Origin: JALNYB01 sp963676235
GTDB lineage: Archaea > Thermoplasmatota > Thermoplasmata > Methanomassiliicoccales > Methanomethylophilaceae
Reading direction: 5' to 3'
DNA: 64,000 bases
Assembly (NCBI GenBank): GCA_963676235.1
Contig: OY781044.1
Coordinates: 1-64,000, forward strand
Part shown: in pieces, positions 1-8,584 of the stretch
Position numbering within the stretch: position 1 is the first letter of the stretch
Layout: each line of letters opens with the position of its first letter
Notes under the pieces: model-generated
Seen by the model: only the letters and a program-made list of their open reading frames with translations
Databases searched by the model: none
Told to the model about the DNA's origin: nothing
Position numbers and translations under genes: made by a program

Positions 1-11
1 CCAACCGTAGG

Positions 12-24
12 CTTAATTATATCT
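12..24 (+). promoter_or_regulatory. Probable TATA box of the thiamine operon
   Basis: An AT-rich TAATTATATC element is centred about 28 nt upstream of the GTG start of thiE at 47. That is the spacing at which an archaeal TATA box places transcription start on the initiation codon, so thiE is probably leaderless. There is no room here for a TPP riboswitch between promoter and start. Inference from spacing only. Confidence 0.45.
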
Positions 25-46
25 TTGAAACTCATTATAGGACTCT

Positions 47-688
47 GTGTTCGACCTATATGTAATCACTGACCGCAGATTATCACACGGATTATCTGAA
101 GCAGAAGTCGCAAGACTCGCATATGCGGGAGGGGCAGATATAGTCCAACTCAGAATGAAATCCGAGGATGGAAAGGAAATGCTCGAACAGGCGAAGATCA
201 TCAAACAGTACGCAGATGAATATGCCAGATATTTTATTGTGAATGACAGAGTGGACATTGCTATCCTATCGGATGCAGACGGCGTACACTTGGGACAATC
301 GGATATCCCTATCGCGGAAGCAAGAAAATTACTCGGTGACGATAAACTCATAGGAATATCGGTTCACAATGTAGAAGAAGCCATCACCGCATTCAACGAC
401 GGAGCCGATTACATAGGCGTAGGCTCCATATTCACGACATCCACCAAACCCGATGCAATACAGGGGCTCGGACTCGATGCGATCTACAGAATCAAACAGG
501 CTGTTGACCTTCCGTTGGTTGCAGTGGGCGGCATAAACCAGGGCAACATCCAAGATGTGATCGCAGCAGGAGCAGATTCCGCAGCTGTTATATCAGCTGT
601 TGTAGGAAAAGAAGACATCTCTAAGGCTTGTCATGATCTGAGAGATCAAATATTGAAGATAAGACCTCACACGGTTGTCGGCCAGTAA
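47..688 (+). CDS. thiE: Thiamine-phosphate synthase ThiE
   Basis: Joins 4-amino-5-hydroxymethyl-2-methylpyrimidine diphosphate with thiazole phosphate to give thiamine phosphate. The 213-residue TIM barrel has the usual family length and shows the ThiE motifs QLRMK near residue 34, GVHLGQSD near 80, the phosphate-binding loop GSIFTTSTKPDA near 127 and AVGGIN near 160. The start is GTG; no ATG lies nearby in frame and a TATA box sits about 28 nt upstream, so translation is probably leaderless. It is first in a seven-gene thiamine operon and lies 31 nt before thiM. Many archaea carry ThiE activity as a ThiD-fused ThiN domain instead, so a free-standing ThiE fits the bacterial character of the operon. 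Confidence 0.95.
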   Translation: MFDLYVITDRRLSHGLSEAEVARLAYAGGADIVQLRMKSEDGKEMLEQAKIIKQYADEYARYFIVNDRVDIAILSDADGVHLGQSDIPIAEARKLLGDDKLIGISVHNVEEAITAFNDGADYIGVGSIFTTSTKPDAIQGLGLDAIYRIKQAVDLPLVAVGGINQGNIQDVIAAGADSAAVISAVVGKEDISKACHDLRDQILKIRPHTVVGQ

Positions 689-719
689 AAGATATTAACG
701 ATATCTAACATGCACAACC

Positions 720-1514
720 ATGGTCGCGGACATCACAGATATATTCGCAGAAGTGCAGAAAAAGAAGCCGTTGGTCCATCAGATGACCAACTATGTCACG
801 GTAAATGACTGCGCTAACATCACCATCTGTGCTGGTGGCTCGCCTGTGATGTCAGACGCTAAAGAGGATGTTGAGGATATGGTTTCCATCTCATCCGCAC
901 TGGTTCTAAACATAGGTACATTGAATTCAAGGACGAATGAATCGATGATACTTGCCGGAAAGACAGCCAATGAATTGAATATCCCTGTCATTTTGGATCC
1001 TGTAGGCGTGGGAGCGACCAGATTCAGAACAAAGACTGCAGAGGATATCCTTGATTCTGTCAGAGTATCTGTCATAAAAGGTAATGCTGGAGAGATCAGC
1101 ATTCTTGCAGGTTCAGGCGGTATCGTCAAAGGTGTCGATTCCATATCCGGTTCAGATAATGCGGAAGAAACGGTCAAAGCATTGTCTAGAGCAACCGATG
1201 CAATAATCGGAATGACTGGAAAGACCGACTATGTCTCAGACGGAAAGGCAGTGTATGTTCTCAACAACGGTGACAACTATCTCGAAACGGTCTCTGGAAC
1301 CGGTTGCATGGTCTCATCTGTGGTAGGATGTTATGTCGGAGCTCATGGTGTTTCTGTGGATTCTGTTGCAGCCGCGATATCCGTTTTCAACATAGCAGGA
1401 GAGATCGCAGCGATGACAGCGAAGGGCCCTGGCTCGTTCAAAACAAAACTTTTCGATTCGATGTACAATCTTACTGCTGTAGACATAAACGACAGGCTGA
1501 AAATGAGGATCTGA
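720..1514 (+). CDS. thiM: Hydroxyethylthiazole kinase ThiM
   Basis: Phosphorylates 4-methyl-5-(2-hydroxyethyl)thiazole, salvaging thiazole for ThiE. The 264-residue length matches the ribokinase-like ThiM family. Visible motifs are the N-terminal PLVHQMTNYVT and NDCAN, VILDPVGVGAT near residue 90, and the catalytic SGTGCM near 193, whose Cys is typical of ThiM. It follows thiE and is followed 17 nt later by thiS, so salvage and de novo thiazole synthesis are co-transcribed. No clear ribosome site precedes the ATG. Assignment is firm on motifs and context. Confidence 0.95.
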   Translation: MVADITDIFAEVQKKKPLVHQMTNYVTVNDCANITICAGGSPVMSDAKEDVEDMVSISSALVLNIGTLNSRTNESMILAGKTANELNIPVILDPVGVGATRFRTKTAEDILDSVRVSVIKGNAGEISILAGSGGIVKGVDSISGSDNAEETVKALSRATDAIIGMTGKTDYVSDGKAVYVLNNGDNYLETVSGTGCMVSSVVGCYVGAHGVSVDSVAAAISVFNIAGEIAAMTAKGPGSFKTKLFDSMYNLTAVDINDRLKMRI

Positions 1515-1531
1515 ATCTATCCTGTGATCAC

Positions 1532-1726
1532 ATGAATATCAACGGACAGAACATTCGGATCGTATCGGGAGCCAAATTATCCGATATACTGTTTTCCAAT
1601 GGTTATGACAGAACAAAGATCTGTGTGGAACTCAACGGGAATATCATTCCAAAGAAAGATTATGAATCCGTGATCGTCAATGACGAGGACTCGATGGAAG
1701 TCGTCAGTTTTGTCGGAGGCGGATGA
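1532..1726 (+). CDS. thiS: Sulfur carrier protein ThiS
   Basis: A 64-residue ubiquitin-like sulfur carrier. After adenylation by ThiF its C-terminus becomes a thiocarboxylate, the sulfur donor to ThiG. The protein ends in the diagnostic Gly-Gly (VGGG) and has the beta-grasp pattern MNINGQ...VELNGNII...VSFVGGG. A longer open frame runs upstream, but the ATG at 1532 is preceded by TGTGATCA, complementary to the 3' end of archaeal 16S rRNA. The same element precedes thiG. The stop overlaps the thiF start by 4 nt, so the two are probably translationally coupled. Confidence 0.93.
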   Translation: MNINGQNIRIVSGAKLSDILFSNGYDRTKICVELNGNIIPKKDYESVIVNDEDSMEVVSFVGGG

Positions 1727-2517
1727 TGTTCATAATCGTGAATGGTTCTGAACAGAAAACCGATGTTAAAACGGTCATGCAGCTTCATGATCTCTCGTTC
1801 TCCGATTACGATGTGACAATCCTGAACGGATATCAGATATCCGAAGACTCTGAATTGAAAGATGGGGATCAGATATATTTCGGAAAGAAGAATATCTTCC
1901 CCGACAGCAAGGAATTGGAGATGTTGATGTCCGCAAGACACACTCCGTTCATTCAAGATAGGATGCGGAACGCCACCGTAGGTATAGCGGGCCTGGGAGG
2001 ACTAGGATCCAATGTCGCTGCCATGTTGAGTAGAATGGGAGTCGGCCACTTGATCATCGTAGACTTCGACATCGTAGAACCTACGAATCTGAACAGACAG
2101 AACTATTATGTCGACAGTATAGGGAAAAGGAAGACCGATGCCACTGAAGATATCCTACATAACATCAATCCTTTCATCACGATCACAAAACATTTCATCA
2201 GGATAACGGCAGATAACGCAGCCGATATCTTCAGAGAATGCAGCATTGTCTGCGAAGCATTCGATTCTCCTTCTGAGAAGGCAATGCTTGTTAATGCGAT
2301 ATTGGAAAAATGCCCTGATACAGTTGTTGTAGCGGGTTCCGGAATGGCTGGAACAGATGACTCGAACCTTATCAGGACCGAAAAGAAATTCGAAAATCTC
2401 TACATCTGCGGAGACAACACCAACGGTGCAAAGCCCGGCATGGGTCTTATGGCTCCCAGAGTGAACATATGCGCAGGACATATGGCAAATACCGTTGTCA
2501 GGATATTGATGGATTAA
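1723..2517 (+). CDS. thiF: ThiS adenylyltransferase ThiF (family 2), with N-terminal ThiS-like domain
   Basis: E1-like enzyme that adenylates the ThiS C-terminus. The first ~60 residues are a second beta-grasp, ThiS-like domain (IIVNGSEQ...ILNGYQI...DGDQIYFGKK) that lacks a terminal Gly-Gly because it runs into the E1 domain. The E1 domain has the nucleotide loop GIAGLGGLGSN (residues 87-97), VDFDIVEPTNLNRQNY and a ThiF family 2 C-terminus (KPGMGLMAPRVN). Zinc-binding CxxC pairs seen in MoeB-type E1s are absent. Start: ATG at 1723 overlaps the thiS stop; a second ATG at 1726 is equally possible. Fusion of a ThiS-like domain to ThiF is known in clostridial-type enzymes. Confidence 0.92.
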   Translation: MMFIIVNGSEQKTDVKTVMQLHDLSFSDYDVTILNGYQISEDSELKDGDQIYFGKKNIFPDSKELEMLMSARHTPFIQDRMRNATVGIAGLGGLGSNVAAMLSRMGVGHLIIVDFDIVEPTNLNRQNYYVDSIGKRKTDATEDILHNINPFITITKHFIRITADNAADIFRECSIVCEAFDSPSEKAMLVNAILEKCPDTVVVAGSGMAGTDDSNLIRTEKKFENLYICGDNTNGAKPGMGLMAPRVNICAGHMANTVVRILMD

Positions 2518-2536
2518 TAATTTTGATGTGATCAAC

Positions 2537-3304
2537 ATGAACGATAGATTAGTGATCGGAAAGCACGAATTCGATTCAAGATTCATTCTCGGATCCGGTA
2601 AGTTCTCTTTGGAGATGACCAACGCCGTGATAAGGAACGGCGGTGTCGAGATAGCCACATTGGCGGTCAGACGCGCCAATAAAGGCGGAGAGGAGAATAT
2701 CCTCGATTACATACCGAAGGGGATCACACTCCTGCCGAACACGTCTGGTGCCAGGAATGCAGATGAAGCATTGAGGATCGCAAGACTCGCCAGAGAACTG
2801 GGATGCGGAGATATGATAAAGATCGAGATCATAAAAGACTCGAGATACCTCCTTCCCGACAATTGCGAAACCATCAAAGCATGCAAATTGCTATCAGATG
2901 ATGGATTCATCGCCATGCCCTATATGATGCCGGATCTTTCGGCAGCAAGGTCCATGGCAGAAGCAGGAGCATCTGCGATAATGCCTTTGGGAGCTCCTAT
3001 TGGAAGCAATAAAGGCCTACTTACAAAAGAATTCATCAAGATCATGGTGGAAGAGATCGATCTCCCTATAATCGTTGATGCAGGGATAGGATGTCCTTCA
3101 CAAGCATGTGAGGCGATGGAATTGGGTTGTGCGGCCGTTATGGCAAACACGGCCATTGCAACAGCCAAAGATGTACCAGCGATGGCAACTGCCTTCAAAA
3201 TGGCGATCGAAGCAGGCAGGATGGCGCATCTTGCAGGTCTCGGACGCATATTGGAAAACAAAGCAGAAGCCTCCAGCCCTCTGACCGGCTTCCTAGAGGA
3301 ATGA
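2537..3304 (+). CDS. thiG: Thiazole synthase ThiG
   Basis: Forms the thiazole ring from 1-deoxyxylulose 5-phosphate, dehydroglycine (from ThiH) and ThiS-thiocarboxylate. The 255-residue barrel shows the N-terminal FILGSGKF, the Schiff-base lysine in DMIKIEI (Lys95), the phosphate loops MPLGAPIGSNKG and VDAGIGCPSQA, and VMANTAIA. I chose ATG at 2537 because TGTGATC lies 5-12 nt upstream, as at thiS; a GTG at 2528 would add three residues. ThiG is a bacterial enzyme; most archaea make thiazole with a Thi4-type protein, so this gene points to acquisition from bacteria. Confidence 0.95.
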   Translation: MNDRLVIGKHEFDSRFILGSGKFSLEMTNAVIRNGGVEIATLAVRRANKGGEENILDYIPKGITLLPNTSGARNADEALRIARLARELGCGDMIKIEIIKDSRYLLPDNCETIKACKLLSDDGFIAMPYMMPDLSAARSMAEAGASAIMPLGAPIGSNKGLLTKEFIKIMVEEIDLPIIVDAGIGCPSQACEAMELGCAAVMANTAIATAKDVPAMATAFKMAIEAGRMAHLAGLGRILENKAEASSPLTGFLEE

Positions 3305-3305
3305 T

Positions 3306-4454
3306 ATGAAAGAATATACCGATGTCGAAGAATACTTTGACACTATGGAACACATAGAATCCGATATTATGGACAAGGTCCTGGATCTTATGAAGAGATA
3401 CGATCCTTCCGCTTACACTGCAAAGGACGTTGTGAACGCCATTGCAAAAGAACGTTTGGACATCAACGACTTCGGCGCTTTGCTTTCTCCTGTCGCCACA
3501 CCTTATCTGGAAAAGATAGCCATCAAGGCGAAAGAGGAAACAGCAAAACATTTCGGAAATTCAAGATGCATGTTCACTCCGATCTACACATCTAATTATT
3601 GTGAGAACAGATGCGTCTACTGCGGTTTCAACAAAGACAACAATATTCACAGAGCCAAACTTACTATTGGAGAAGTAGATAAAGAAATGACGAAGATCGC
3701 AGAATCCGGTCTTACCGAGATCCTCATACTTACCGGGGAATCAAGAACGAAATCTGACGTAACTTACATAGGAGACTGTGTCAAGACGGCTGCGAAACAC
3801 TTCTCCAGCATAGGGCTAGAAGTGTATCCCATGAACAGCGATGAGTATCGTTATCTCCGCGAATGCGGAGCGGATTACGTTACTGTGTTCCAGGAAACAT
3901 ACGATCATCAGAGATACTCTGAATTGCACTTGGGAGGCCCTAAACGCGTATTCTCATACAGGTTCAACGCACAGGAACGCGCACTCATCGGAGGCATGAG
4001 AGGAGTGGCGTTCGGAGCTCTTCTGGGTCTTGGAGATTTCAGGAAGGATGCATTCGCGTGCGGCATACATGCGTATTTCCTGCAGAGAAAATACCCTCAT
4101 GCAGAAATATCGTATTCTTTACCGAGGCTGAGACCATTTATCAACAACGAAGAGGACACGAATCAGGTGCACGAGAAAGAATTATTACAGACCGCTTTGG
4201 CATATAGATTATTCATGCCATTTGCGGGAGAGACCATCTCTACAAGAGAATGTCCTAAATTCAGGAATAACATCGTCACTTTGTGTGCAACGAAGATATC
4301 CGCAGGAGTCTGTGTAGGAATAGGCGGACGTGCGGAAGAAGAGAAAGGAGACGAACAGTTCGAGATCTCCGATCCGAGGAATGTGGAAGAAGTGCGCAAA
4401 GCACTTGTGGAACGCGGACTGCAACCAGTATTCAATGATTACGTGAGAGTATGA
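3306..4454 (+). CDS. thiH: 2-iminoacetate synthase ThiH (radical SAM)
   Basis: Radical-SAM enzyme that cleaves tyrosine to dehydroglycine (2-iminoacetate) and p-cresol, feeding ThiG. It is the oxygen-independent alternative to ThiO and suits an anaerobe. The 382-residue protein has the 4Fe-4S motif CxxxCxxC in NYCENRCVYCGF (about residues 98-106), the family N-terminus with DINDFGALLSP, ILILTGESR, and the C-terminal BATS-type region (ISTRECPKFRNN, ISAGVCVGIGG). It starts 1 nt after the thiG stop and overlaps the next gene by 4 nt. Confidence 0.95.
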   Translation: MKEYTDVEEYFDTMEHIESDIMDKVLDLMKRYDPSAYTAKDVVNAIAKERLDINDFGALLSPVATPYLEKIAIKAKEETAKHFGNSRCMFTPIYTSNYCENRCVYCGFNKDNNIHRAKLTIGEVDKEMTKIAESGLTEILILTGESRTKSDVTYIGDCVKTAAKHFSSIGLEVYPMNSDEYRYLRECGADYVTVFQETYDHQRYSELHLGGPKRVFSYRFNAQERALIGGMRGVAFGALLGLGDFRKDAFACGIHAYFLQRKYPHAEISYSLPRLRPFINNEEDTNQVHEKELLQTALAYRLFMPFAGETISTRECPKFRNNIVTLCATKISAGVCVGIGGRAEEEKGDEQFEISDPRNVEEVRKALVERGLQPVFNDYVRV

Positions 4455-5035
4455 TAATAGCAGTAACAGACAGAAGGCACAGCAGGCTTCCATTCCTGGA
4501 ACAGATCGACAGTATTGCAAAAGCAAGACCCGATATGCTGATACTCAGAGAAAAAGACCTTTCCGACGCCGAATATAAAGACCTTGCAGAAGAATGCAGG
4601 AACATCTGTTCAAAATATAACGTTCCAATTTGTGTCAATTCATTTGCAGATGTGGCGAATGAATTGAACATCGCTGACATTCAATTACCTATGCCATTAC
4701 TAAAGAAATATTCCTACGAATGCAGCAAGAAAAAGAATCTATACGTTTCTATTCATGGTATCGAAGATCTGAAAGAAGCCATAGCCATGGGCGCTAAAAG
4801 TGTGATCTACGGTCACATCTTCGAGACCTTCTGCAAACCCGGAATGGAACCGAGAGGCCTTGATAATCTCAGAGAGATCTGCAACGCATCATCTGTACCT
4901 GTATTCGCGATAGGCGGCATCACAAAAGACAATGTGAAAAAGGTCTATGACTGCGGAGCATCTGGAATATGTCTGATGTCGTCGGTCATGCAGACCGATG
5001 ATCCCAAATCTGTCATAGATTCTTGCCGTATTTGA
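4451..5035 (+). CDS. ThiE/TenI-family protein, probable thiazole tautomerase
   Basis: A second, 194-residue ThiE-like barrel closing the operon. It retains ITDRR-like (AVTDRR), LILREKDL, IQLPMP and FAIGGIT motifs, but in place of the ThiE phosphate loop it has YGHIFETFCKPGMEPRGL, which resembles TenI thiazole tautomerases (FAT-K-G-GLG). TenI aromatises the ThiG product before ThiE uses it, so this role fits an operon that already has a full ThiE. The start overlaps the thiH stop (ATGA), indicating coupling. It could instead be a divergent second ThiE; I see the TenI role as more likely. Confidence 0.8.
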   Translation: MIIAVTDRRHSRLPFLEQIDSIAKARPDMLILREKDLSDAEYKDLAEECRNICSKYNVPICVNSFADVANELNIADIQLPMPLLKKYSYECSKKKNLYVSIHGIEDLKEAIAMGAKSVIYGHIFETFCKPGMEPRGLDNLREICNASSVPVFAIGGITKDNVKKVYDCGASGICLMSSVMQTDDPKSVIDSCRI

Positions 5036-5165
5036 TTCCACATATATGATTGGATCCGCAAAAATAGCGAAGAATAAAACTCCGATCGAAGACATCCTCG
5101 AATGCGATCATAGATTCATCAGAATATGGATTACTCCAGATAGACAGACGATTCATAAACCATAT

Positions 5166-5660
5166 TCATATGAACATATCCAAAATCATGGCTGTTGCAA
5201 TGCAAGTGATACCGATGAACGATGCGAATGATGAAAACCTGAGGAAATTCAGTTTTCTGCGGACTACGACCTCTTTTGTCTTTATGCCCTGCTCCAGATC
5301 CTCTACCCTGAGGACCTGCATGCTGAACATGTCCTGCTTATACTTTTCGAAACGATCTGGATCCAGCTTCCTGTAATTGGAATGAGGGAATACGACAACC
5401 ATCGACAATGATAATGATAGGACCAATGAGATCATACCGAGGGTAAGGATGAATTTGCTTCCATCTCCGTAATCTTTGAAAGATACCAGTGTCGCCGTGG
5501 TTGTCAATATGATACTGTTGAACAGAAGTGACACGGAAACACGGTCGTACATCCCGTTATCCGTACTTCTAAGATCATCGTATCTGTCCAATAACGATTC
5601 CTTATGGAGGTCGAGGACTTCTCTATCCCAGCCATCATATTGGGATTCTCTGTCTAACAT
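5166..5660 (-). CDS. Small membrane protein of unknown function (three predicted TM helices)
   Basis: 164 residues. A charged N-terminal helix (about residues 5-38) is followed by two adjacent membrane segments (about 40-60 and 67-87), a soluble charged stretch with VLRVEDLEQGIKTKEVVVRRKL, and a third membrane segment at the C-terminus. I do not recognise the family. The topology resembles SLATT or Pycsar-type membrane effectors, but no nucleotide-cyclase or nuclease gene is nearby, so this is only a resemblance. The ATG at 5660 lies 26 nt from a TATA box (ATAAATATAC, 5681-5690), which favours a leaderless start there over the ATG at 5672. Confidence 0.65.
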   Translation of the reverse strand: MLDRESQYDGWDREVLDLHKESLLDRYDDLRSTDNGMYDRVSVSLLFNSIILTTTATLVSFKDYGDGSKFILTLGMISLVLSLSLSMVVVFPHSNYRKLDPDRFEKYKQDMFSMQVLRVEDLEQGIKTKEVVVRRKLNFLRFSSFASFIGITCIATAMILDMFI

Positions 5661-5756
5661 GGTGTGATACATCGCATATCGTATATTTATCTCTACCAGG
5701 AATCGATAAGGGATTCTATAAATTACTAAATCACGTAGCTGTTTTATTGCAGAAGA

Positions 5757-5772
5757 GGACGGGAAACCGTCC
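5757..5772 (-). terminator. Hairpin downstream of the cohesin gene
   Basis: A perfect 6-bp stem GGACGG/CCGTCC with loop GAAA (TTTC on the minus strand) lies 36 nt beyond the stop of the cohesin gene. It is followed on that strand by only weakly T-rich sequence. It may end the dockerin/cohesin transcript; the evidence is structural only. Confidence 0.4.
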
Positions 5773-5807
5773 CCTTCCTTTTAAAGAGGTATATTCGGGT
5801 CTGCCGA

Positions 5808-8573
5808 TCATTCGGCTCCTCTGGACCTCCTGTACATGTACGCTCCGATCCCTGCCAAGATCAATGCAATGGCTATTATCGCGACGGCCAGCGTGTAATC
5901 CGCGCCGGGTGCGCCGGCGCCGTCATCCACACTTACGCCGTATTCTATGACGAAATACGAGAAGTGGTCCGTCGTGAATCTCACCGTTTTGTTGACGGAA
6001 TCGTAGGAACACGATACGGGATCCATGTTGCCTTCGTCATCCATGTACCATACCGTCACCTGCGAGGCATCCTGCCCGTCCTCGAGTTCGTACGGGACCG
6101 TTACCGAAACGGTCCCTCCGAGCTCGTGCACGGCGCTGTTGTTCACAGTAACGTTGAACGATACGACGAGGCCGTCTCCGACCTTTTCCTTCTGTTCGTC
6201 CGTAAGAGTTCCGACATCCACATCGGCTACGGCGATAACCACGTCCCCGTCGCCTTCTGCAGATAGGGAAGCCAATGTCTCCGGGTTCAGCGATACGGTT
6301 CCGCGATCGGTCACGATCCTCAGATCCGCGGACACGTCCGCGAGATCCTTGAGAGCAGATGACGAAACCGTCAATGCGGAAGAACCCGAACTGCCGCCGA
6401 CGGATAAGTCTGCCGTGACGACAGGCTTGGAATCCCCGCCTGCGCTTCCTTTTATGCTCTTGACGGCAGAAGCTATCTGATCGTCGGTTATCTTGGCAGA
6501 CGTGTTTCCGTCGTTGTCGGTGACCGGCGTGACCGATATATCAATCGCTTTGACCGCTTTGACGGTGACAGAACATGTTGCTGTGAATCTTCCATCTTCC
6601 GTCGTCACTGTTACGACGGCCGTTCCCGCACTCACGGGTGTGAGGACGCCGTTAGATACTGTTACAACGGATGTGTTGCTCGAGGACCACGTCACGTTCT
6701 TGTTCGCCGCATTGCCGGGCGATACCGTTGCCGTAAGGACCTCGGTATCCGATGTCAACGTCACCGAACTGCTGCTGATGGATACGCCGGTGACCGCCAC
6801 GGTCGTATTGCCTACGGTGACGGTGCATATGGCTTTGAAATTCCCGTTGTCCGTTGTGACGGTTATCACCGATGTTCCGTTGGATGCCGCGGTGACCTTG
6901 CCGTTACTGTCAACTGTAGCGACGGATGGGTTGCTGGAAGACCAGGTGACGTCTTTGATGGTCGCATCCGACGGCGATACGGTCGCCGTGAGCGTCTCGC
7001 TGCCGCCTGCTGTCAAGGACATCGATGTCTTGTTCAATGCCACACCGTTGACGTATGTTATTATCTCCCCGCTAGACGCGGACGTCAATCTGATGATCGA
7101 GAACGAACCTCCGTCCGTGTACCATCCCAAAGACAGGTCATTGTAAGATCCGTTGTGGTACTGCGCCCAGTACGTCCATACGCCGTTGCCTTCACTCACA
7201 TCGCCGAGACCGAACAGGTTGTCGATCCAGCTTTTGAGCAGGCCCCCGCTGTACAGAGAGCATTGGATGTTGTTCTTGTCGCATGCATCCTGAAGCGCCT
7301 CTCCCGCGTTGTATCCTTCACCGGTTATGGTGAATCCGGCCTTTAGATCGTTCGCCGAGAACGACGAATTGTTGACCTTGTCCGAATCCACCTGCATCTG
7401 GATGAAGAATGAATACGTGTGCAATACCGCCTGCGGTTCTGTGACGATGACTGTGCAGGTCGCTGCATATCCTCCATCTCTTGTAAATGCTTTTACAACG
7501 GCAGTACCGACGGAAACAGCGGAAACCGTACCGTTGGAGGAAACAGTGACTATGGATTCATCACCAGATGACCAGATGACGGTCTTGTTAGTAGCGTTTG
7601 AAGGCGATACCGTGGCAGAGATGCTCTTCGAATCTCCTACAGCGATGCTTACATTATCCGTATTCAAAGATATGCCTGTCACAGGCACAGCCACTGGTAC
7701 ATCTGACGATACCTGTATGTTACCCTCAGATATGGACAGATTGACATTTGTCAAACTACCATTGAATGTGTTCTTTTGATCACATTCGATGGGGACCTCG
7801 TATGTTCCTATGTCATTACCTGCAGTGAAGGTTATCGTGAATACGTCTCCATTCATACCCACACTAGAACCACTGAACCAAGTAACGTCAACATAATCAT
7901 CTGATATCTTATACTCGAAGACACCCTCCATCAAACTTGACGATACTTTTGACACATCGAATGCATCATCGTATGATATCCTGAACTTGAAAGCAGACAA
8001 TGATGCATCATGAATACAGAACACCATATTGGCATTCTCTCCGGGATGCACCGATACGCTGTTTGCATAGATCTCGGGTACACCTGTCGAATCTGATATC
8101 GTTATGCTCCCATCTATGCATTCAACATCTACTTCCTCAGTCTCATTGAATGTATTATCTGAGTCACACAATGCAGATATGACGTATTTTCCCTCTGCGT
8201 CTCCATTTATATTAAAGGAAATGGAAAATAACAGACCGCTAAGCTCAGTATCCTCTGCAGAGAACCACGTTACAGTGGTCTGGCCTTCAGAACAACAGTA
8301 GTTGAAATAACCACCAGATATGCCGCTTTCCACCGCATAGGCTTCGAGATCTTCATCATAGGTTATTACAAATTTGAATGCTGAGAGTGTTACATCGGAT
8401 GTGTAAAAATTCACATCCGAAGATGATCCGGCCCTTGCCGAGTCGTCACTGATGGTCATCATCGGAGCATTTGTTCCTTCTGATGAGAAGGAAATAAAGG
8501 GGAATATAGCCGCCACCATGACGATAACCGTCAACATGACTACTACTCCCCATTGTGGTTTGAACATTTTCAT
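5808..8573 (-). CDS. Membrane-anchored scaffoldin-like surface protein with two cohesin-like domains
   Basis: 921 residues, exported. Order: signal peptide (1-32); two cohesin-like domains (about 38-160 and 167-288), both with LSAFKF-I-YD, VTWFS...G--F-I-F and a D-KNTFN-type strand before a closing GxIxI/V; a bacterial Ig-like Big_2 domain (about 296-378); a DUF4430-type domain (about 385-500, with GNGVWTYWAQY); two more Big_2 domains (to about 675); a large C-terminal beta domain ending HFSYFVIEYG; a membrane helix (about 896-915) and a basic tail YRRSRG. The C-terminal anchor makes it a cell-surface protein. The gene upstream, 11 nt away, encodes a dockerin, the natural partner of cohesin. 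Binding between the two is inference. Confidence 0.82.
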   Translation of the reverse strand: MKMFKPQWGVVVMLTVIVMVAAIFPFISFSSEGTNAPMMTISDDSARAGSSSDVNFYTSDVTLSAFKFVITYDEDLEAYAVESGISGGYFNYCCSEGQTTVTWFSAEDTELSGLLFSISFNINGDAEGKYVISALCDSDNTFNETEEVDVECIDGSITISDSTGVPEIYANSVSVHPGENANMVFCIHDASLSAFKFRISYDDAFDVSKVSSSLMEGVFEYKISDDYVDVTWFSGSSVGMNGDVFTITFTAGNDIGTYEVPIECDQKNTFNGSLTNVNLSISEGNIQVSSDVPVAVPVTGISLNTDNVSIAVGDSKSISATVSPSNATNKTVIWSSGDESIVTVSSNGTVSAVSVGTAVVKAFTRDGGYAATCTVIVTEPQAVLHTYSFFIQMQVDSDKVNNSSFSANDLKAGFTITGEGYNAGEALQDACDKNNIQCSLYSGGLLKSWIDNLFGLGDVSEGNGVWTYWAQYHNGSYNDLSLGWYTDGGSFSIIRLTSASSGEIITYVNGVALNKTSMSLTAGGSETLTATVSPSDATIKDVTWSSSNPSVATVDSNGKVTAASNGTSVITVTTDNGNFKAICTVTVGNTTVAVTGVSISSSSVTLTSDTEVLTATVSPGNAANKNVTWSSSNTSVVTVSNGVLTPVSAGTAVVTVTTEDGRFTATCSVTVKAVKAIDISVTPVTDNDGNTSAKITDDQIASAVKSIKGSAGGDSKPVVTADLSVGGSSGSSALTVSSSALKDLADVSADLRIVTDRGTVSLNPETLASLSAEGDGDVVIAVADVDVGTLTDEQKEKVGDGLVVSFNVTVNNSAVHELGGTVSVTVPYELEDGQDASQVTVWYMDDEGNMDPVSCSYDSVNKTVRFTTDHFSYFVIEYGVSVDDGAGAPGADYTLAVAIIAIALILAGIGAYMYRRSRGAE

Positions 8574-8584
8574 CGCTCCGAATT

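Noticed and set aside
1..46. TPP riboswitch before thiE
   Set aside because: The TATA box lies within 35 nt of the start, leaving no room for the riboswitch on the transcript; sequence beyond the window cannot be excluded.
1304..1726. 140-codon frame including thiS
   Set aside because: The upstream half overlaps thiM in another frame; only the part from ATG 1532 matches ThiS.
5046..5231. 61-codon plus-strand frame after the thiamine operon
   Set aside because: Composition is unlike its neighbours, it overlaps the minus-strand membrane protein and has no ribosome site.
6493..7146. A 217-codon plus-strand frame opposite the cohesin gene
   Set aside because: It lies fully antisense to a gene with clear domains; its Thr/Val/Asp-rich product mirrors the Ig-like repeats on the other strand and has no start signal.
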